Below are positions 5,081 to 6,955 of a DNA stretch of 6,955 nt, one piece after another. Origin of the DNA: UBA7672 sp035995285. Its GTDB lineage: Bacteria > Pseudomonadota > Alphaproteobacteria > Caulobacterales > Hyphomonadaceae. Position numbers and translations under genes: made by a program. The stretch is taken from contig DASYKO010000353.1 of NCBI GenBank assembly GCA_035995285.1, positions 1-6,955 on the forward strand. Reading direction: 5' to 3'. The notes under the pieces are model-generated. The model did no database searches. It had not been told where the DNA came from and worked only from the letters and a program-made list of their open reading frames with translations. Every line of letters starts with the position of its first letter. Position 1 is the stretch's first letter.

Positions 5081-5102
5081 GATAAAGTCCAGCTTTAGCC
5101 TT

Positions 5103-5144
5103 GCCGCTTCAGTTGGGCCGCTTCAGTCTGGCCGTTTCAGGCCC
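5103..5144. repeat. Three tandem 14-bp repeats across the SDR stop codon
   Basis: GCCGCTTCAGTTGG (5103-5116), GCCGCTTCAGTCTG (5117-5130) and GCCGTTTCAGGCCC (5131-5144) are near-identical over the first ten bases. The SDR stop codon (5125-5123 on the minus strand) lies in the middle unit. The unit length is not a multiple of three, so gain or loss of a unit would change the reading frame at the C-terminus. Confidence 0.7.
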
Positions 5145-5992
5145 AGCCGCCCGGCGACGATATTGTCCATCATGCGTTTGGGCAGGTGCACGCCCATCCA
5201 GTTGGTGAGCGGGCCCGGCGTCACGACATAGCGCGTCTTCGGCTTGGATGCGGTCAACGCCTCGTGCACCGTCTCGCCGATGCGCTCGGGCGGGAAGCCG
5301 CCCTTGCCGATCTTCAGCATGTAAGCCTTCACCGCGTCGAGCGGCTTCTTGTAGGGCGTGTTGGCGTAGCGGGAGACATCGACCTCGTCGGCCTTGTCCC
5401 AGATCGGCGTGTTGATGGCGCCGGGGGCGATGATGATGACGTCGACGCCGTAGATCATCAGTTCGCGGCGCAGGCTCTCCGACAGGCCCTCCATGGCGAA
5501 CTTCGAGGCGTTGTAGGGCGCCATGAAGGGCGAGCCGACCTTGCCGCCGACCGAGCTCATCATGCAGATGCGGCCGGGGTTCGCTGTCTTCGCGCCCGGG
5601 GTGGCGCCGAGGAGCGGGGCGAAGGCCTGGGTGACGATCACCTGAGCGGTGACGTTGACCTCCATCTGCTTGCGGAAGTCTGCAATCTCGAGATGGAGCA
5701 GGGGGCCGGCCACGGCGATGCCGGCATTGTTGACGAGGCCGGCGAGGGTTTCGCCTTTAAGTTTGTCGGCGACCTGGCGCGCGCCGGCTTTCACTGCCGC
5801 CTCGTCGGTCACGTCGAACAGGACGGGCGTGAAGCTGGCGCCGAACTCTTTCGCCAGCCGGTCCGCATCCGCCTGCTTCCGCACGCTGCCGAAGACGTGG
5901 AAGCCCTTGCCCGCGAGCACCTTCACGCAGCCCCAGCCAATGCCGGTGGACGCGCCTGTGACCACCACTGACTTCGGATTGGCGGATTTCAT
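5123..5992 (-). CDS. Classical short-chain dehydrogenase/reductase (SDR)
   Basis: This is an NAD(P)-dependent oxidoreductase of 289 residues with a Rossmann fold, substrate unknown. Visible motifs are the cofactor-binding TGASTGIG (12-19), Arg38 after strand 2 (suggesting NADP(H) preference), DV (60-61), NNAG (88-91), Asn113, and the catalytic set Ser147, Tyr160 and Lys164 with the spacing of the classical subfamily (YNASK, 160-164). The region after PGAINT (204-209) is the variable substrate lid. The end of the protein, GLKRPD, is encoded by the 14-bp repeats. ATG 5992 is preceded by GGGAG 6 nt upstream. The serine hydrolase gene follows 67 bp downstream on the same strand, and an esterase plus reductase pair could process one ester substrate, though that is speculation. 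It is divergent from the Uma2 gene. Confidence 0.92.
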   Translation of the reverse strand: MKSANPKSVVVTGASTGIGWGCVKVLAGKGFHVFGSVRKQADADRLAKEFGASFTPVLFDVTDEAAVKAGARQVADKLKGETLAGLVNNAGIAVAGPLLHLEIADFRKQMEVNVTAQVIVTQAFAPLLGATPGAKTANPGRICMMSSVGGKVGSPFMAPYNASKFAMEGLSESLRRELMIYGVDVIIIAPGAINTPIWDKADEVDVSRYANTPYKKPLDAVKAYMLKIGKGGFPPERIGETVHEALTASKPKTRYVVTPGPLTNWMGVHLPKRMMDNIVAGRLGLKRPD

Positions 5993-5998
5993 AGGCGG

Positions 5999-6003
5999 CT
6001 CCC
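5999..6003 (-). promoter_or_regulatory. Shine-Dalgarno for the SDR gene
   Basis: GGGAG on the minus strand, 6 nt before ATG 5992, supports this start. Confidence 0.55.
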
Positions 6004-6084
6004 ACGCTTTGCCGGCATCATACGCTGTTTGCGGGGACTGGGATCGATTTTGCGATTTGGAGTGATTTACGCTAGGATTGGGTC

Positions 6085-6639
6085 ATGAACGCGCTTGTCC
6101 AGGCACATCCCCCTTTCACCAGCGATGAGTTCTATCGCATGGCGGATCGGGGCGCTTTCGCCGGTTTTCGGGTCGAGCTGCGGCGGGGGATGATCCTTAA
6201 GATGAGCCCACAACACGTTCCGCACGCGCGGGTGAAGTCGGACCTGCAGCATGCGCTGGAACGGGCGATCAAAGCGGCGGGTCTTGGCTGGGAAGTTCTG
6301 ACCGAAGCAACGGTATCGTTCGGCGGTGGTTTCGAGCCGATGGCGGACATCACAGTGTTTGATCCGGCGCTCCTGGGCGGGGCGAGGACAATTCCGGCGG
6401 CGGCGGTCAAGCTGGTGGTCGAGGTTTCCGAGACGACTCTGGCAGACGATCTGGGCGAGAAACGTGAGGACTACGCCGAGGGCGGCCTCGCCGAGTACTG
6501 GGTGGCGGACGTTCAGGCCAGGACGGTAATCCCGCATTCTCAGCCCAAAGATGGCGCCTATTTGAACGAGGCCGCGCCCGTCCCTATCTCCGAGCCGTTG
6601 GCGATGCTGACCCAGCCCGCGGTTTCTGCCCGGGTTTGA
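6085..6639 (+). CDS. Uma2-family PD-(D/E)xK nuclease-like protein
   Basis: The 184-residue protein has the layout of the Uma2 (DUF820) family, a restriction-endonuclease-like fold. It shows FTSDEFYRM (11-19), E31-L-R-R-G (31-35), P85-M-A-D88 in place of the usual PD, LVVEVS (110-115) with Glu113, and K126..DYAEGGLAEYWVAD (129-142). Asp88, Glu113 and Lys126 are the probable catalytic set, with the lysine displaced from the ExK position as in other members. Length is normal. Family members are common in cyanobacteria and scattered elsewhere; their biological role is not established. AGGA (6074-6077) lies 7 nt before ATG 6085. It is a single gene without a recognisable toxin, antitoxin or transposase partner, between a divergent SDR gene and rpsA. 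Confidence 0.88.
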   Translation: MNALVQAHPPFTSDEFYRMADRGAFAGFRVELRRGMILKMSPQHVPHARVKSDLQHALERAIKAAGLGWEVLTEATVSFGGGFEPMADITVFDPALLGGARTIPAAAVKLVVEVSETTLADDLGEKREDYAEGGLAEYWVADVQARTVIPHSQPKDGAYLNEAAPVPISEPLAMLTQPAVSARV

Positions 6640-6655
6640 GGCCTGCAGGCGCAGG

Positions 6656-6689
6656 CGCCCCTGAAAGCTTGACTTTCACCCCCGGGGCG
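6656..6689. repeat. Imperfect hairpin downstream of the Uma2 gene
   Basis: CGCCCC (6656-6661) pairs with GGGGCG (6684-6689) and TGAAAG (6662-6667) with CTTTCA (6673-6678), with a 5-nt loop and a 5-nt bulge. It begins 17 nt after the Uma2 stop. No T-run follows, so it is at best a weak or Rho-assisted terminator. It overlaps a TTGACT -35-like hexamer. Confidence 0.45.
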
Positions 6690-6698
6690 ATCATTAAG
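6669..6698 (+). promoter_or_regulatory. Candidate rpsA promoter
   Basis: TTGACT (6669-6674) resembles a sigma-70 -35 box. The -10 region, CATTAA (6692-6697, 17-bp spacer), matches only in part. It would give a leader of about 155 nt. A second possibility is TATAAC at 6833-6838, a good -10 but without a convincing -35. Confidence 0.3.
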
Positions 6699-6736
6699 CC
6701 GCCCGTCTGTGGACAATCCAAGCCGTCCCAGGATCC

Positions 6737-6756
6737 CCAACTTCTTGGAAGATTGG
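6737..6756 (+). promoter_or_regulatory. Stem-loop in the rpsA leader
   Basis: CCAACTTC (6737-6744) pairs with GAAG-A-TTGG (6748-6756) around loop TTG with one bulged A, and can be lengthened by two C-G pairs past another bulge. It lies about 105 nt before rpsA. In E. coli the rpsA leader is structured and used for S1 autoregulation; whether this leader acts likewise is inference. Confidence 0.35.
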
Positions 6757-6860
6757 CGGGCCGGTCCGGCGTCCACCTTCACCTCTCAAAGCCGCAATGG
6801 TGCGGTCAGTCCGCCGGATGAGCCGGTTGGCCTATAACGCCTAACCCTTTTGGAGCCTTG

Positions 6861-6955
6861 ATGCCTGCCGCACAAACGATGACGCCGACCACCGACGATT
6901 TTGCCGCCATGCTGGAAGACAGCTTTGCCGGCGCCGCCATGATCGAGGGCCGGGT
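6861..6955 (+). CDS. rpsA: 30S ribosomal protein S1, N-terminal fragment
   Basis: Only the first 31 codons are in the window. The start of the protein includes DDFAAMLEDSFA (12-23) and IEGRV at the edge, matching the beginning of alphaproteobacterial S1 (typically ..FAALLEESFA..EGxVVKGTV). S1 is the large multi-S1-domain protein that helps the 30S subunit bind mRNA. GGAG (6852-6855) lies 5 nt before ATG 6861. The position near aroA and cmk strengthens the call, since aroA-cmk-rpsA is a conserved order. The gene continues past base 6955, so it is partial here. Confidence 0.88.
   Translation, partial: MPAAQTMTPTTDDFAAMLEDSFAGAAMIEGR

Noticed and set aside
6558..6821. Overlapping frames in the rpsA leader on both strands
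   Set aside because: No ribosome-binding sites or recognisable sequence; they overlap the end of the Uma2 gene and the structured leader.

Overview
The window is GC-rich DNA from an alphaproteobacterium. The best guess is the Hyphomonadaceae/Caulobacterales side of the class, based on gene order and protein character rather than any marker gene. It carries the widely conserved aroA - cmk - rpsA neighbourhood (shikimate pathway, CMP kinase, ribosomal protein S1). A divergent gene for an acidic, zinc-ribbon 'FYDLN'-type (TIGR02300-like) protein sits upstream of aroA, an arrangement I recall from alphaproteobacteria.

Bases 1-646 contain no gene I can support. They hold short hairpins, an 11-bp perfect inverted repeat, two diverged tandem copies of a unit of about 80 bp carrying ACACSAAG-type octamer arrays, an inverted array of the same type, and three consecutive hairpins. 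Bases 647-1219 (minus) encode the acidic TIGR02300-like protein. A short divergent intergenic region with a direct repeat separates it from aroA (plus, 1323-2654). aroA overlaps by 4 bp a small predicted lipoprotein gene (2651-3166), which is followed by cmk (3230-3919). These three plus-strand genes look like one transcription unit.

Downstream, cmk and a minus-strand serine hydrolase (beta-lactamase/EstB-like esterase family, 3916-5055) converge and share a CTAG that supplies both stop codons. A short-chain dehydrogenase (5123-5992, minus) lies just upstream of the hydrolase and probably forms an operon with it. A divergent Uma2-family nuclease-like gene (6085-6639, plus) follows. After a structured leader of about 220 bp, rpsA begins at 6861 and runs off the window. 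The hydrolase, SDR and Uma2 genes therefore separate cmk from rpsA, which are often adjacent in other proteobacteria.

I see no CRISPR array, transposase, tRNA, rRNA or recognisable defence system. The most unusual items are the repeat mosaic at 300-600, the charge-segregated TIGR02300-like protein with its Asp-codon microsatellite, the Lys/Pro/Ala tail on CMP kinase, and the 14-bp triplication at the SDR stop codon. None amounts to a demonstrable new system.
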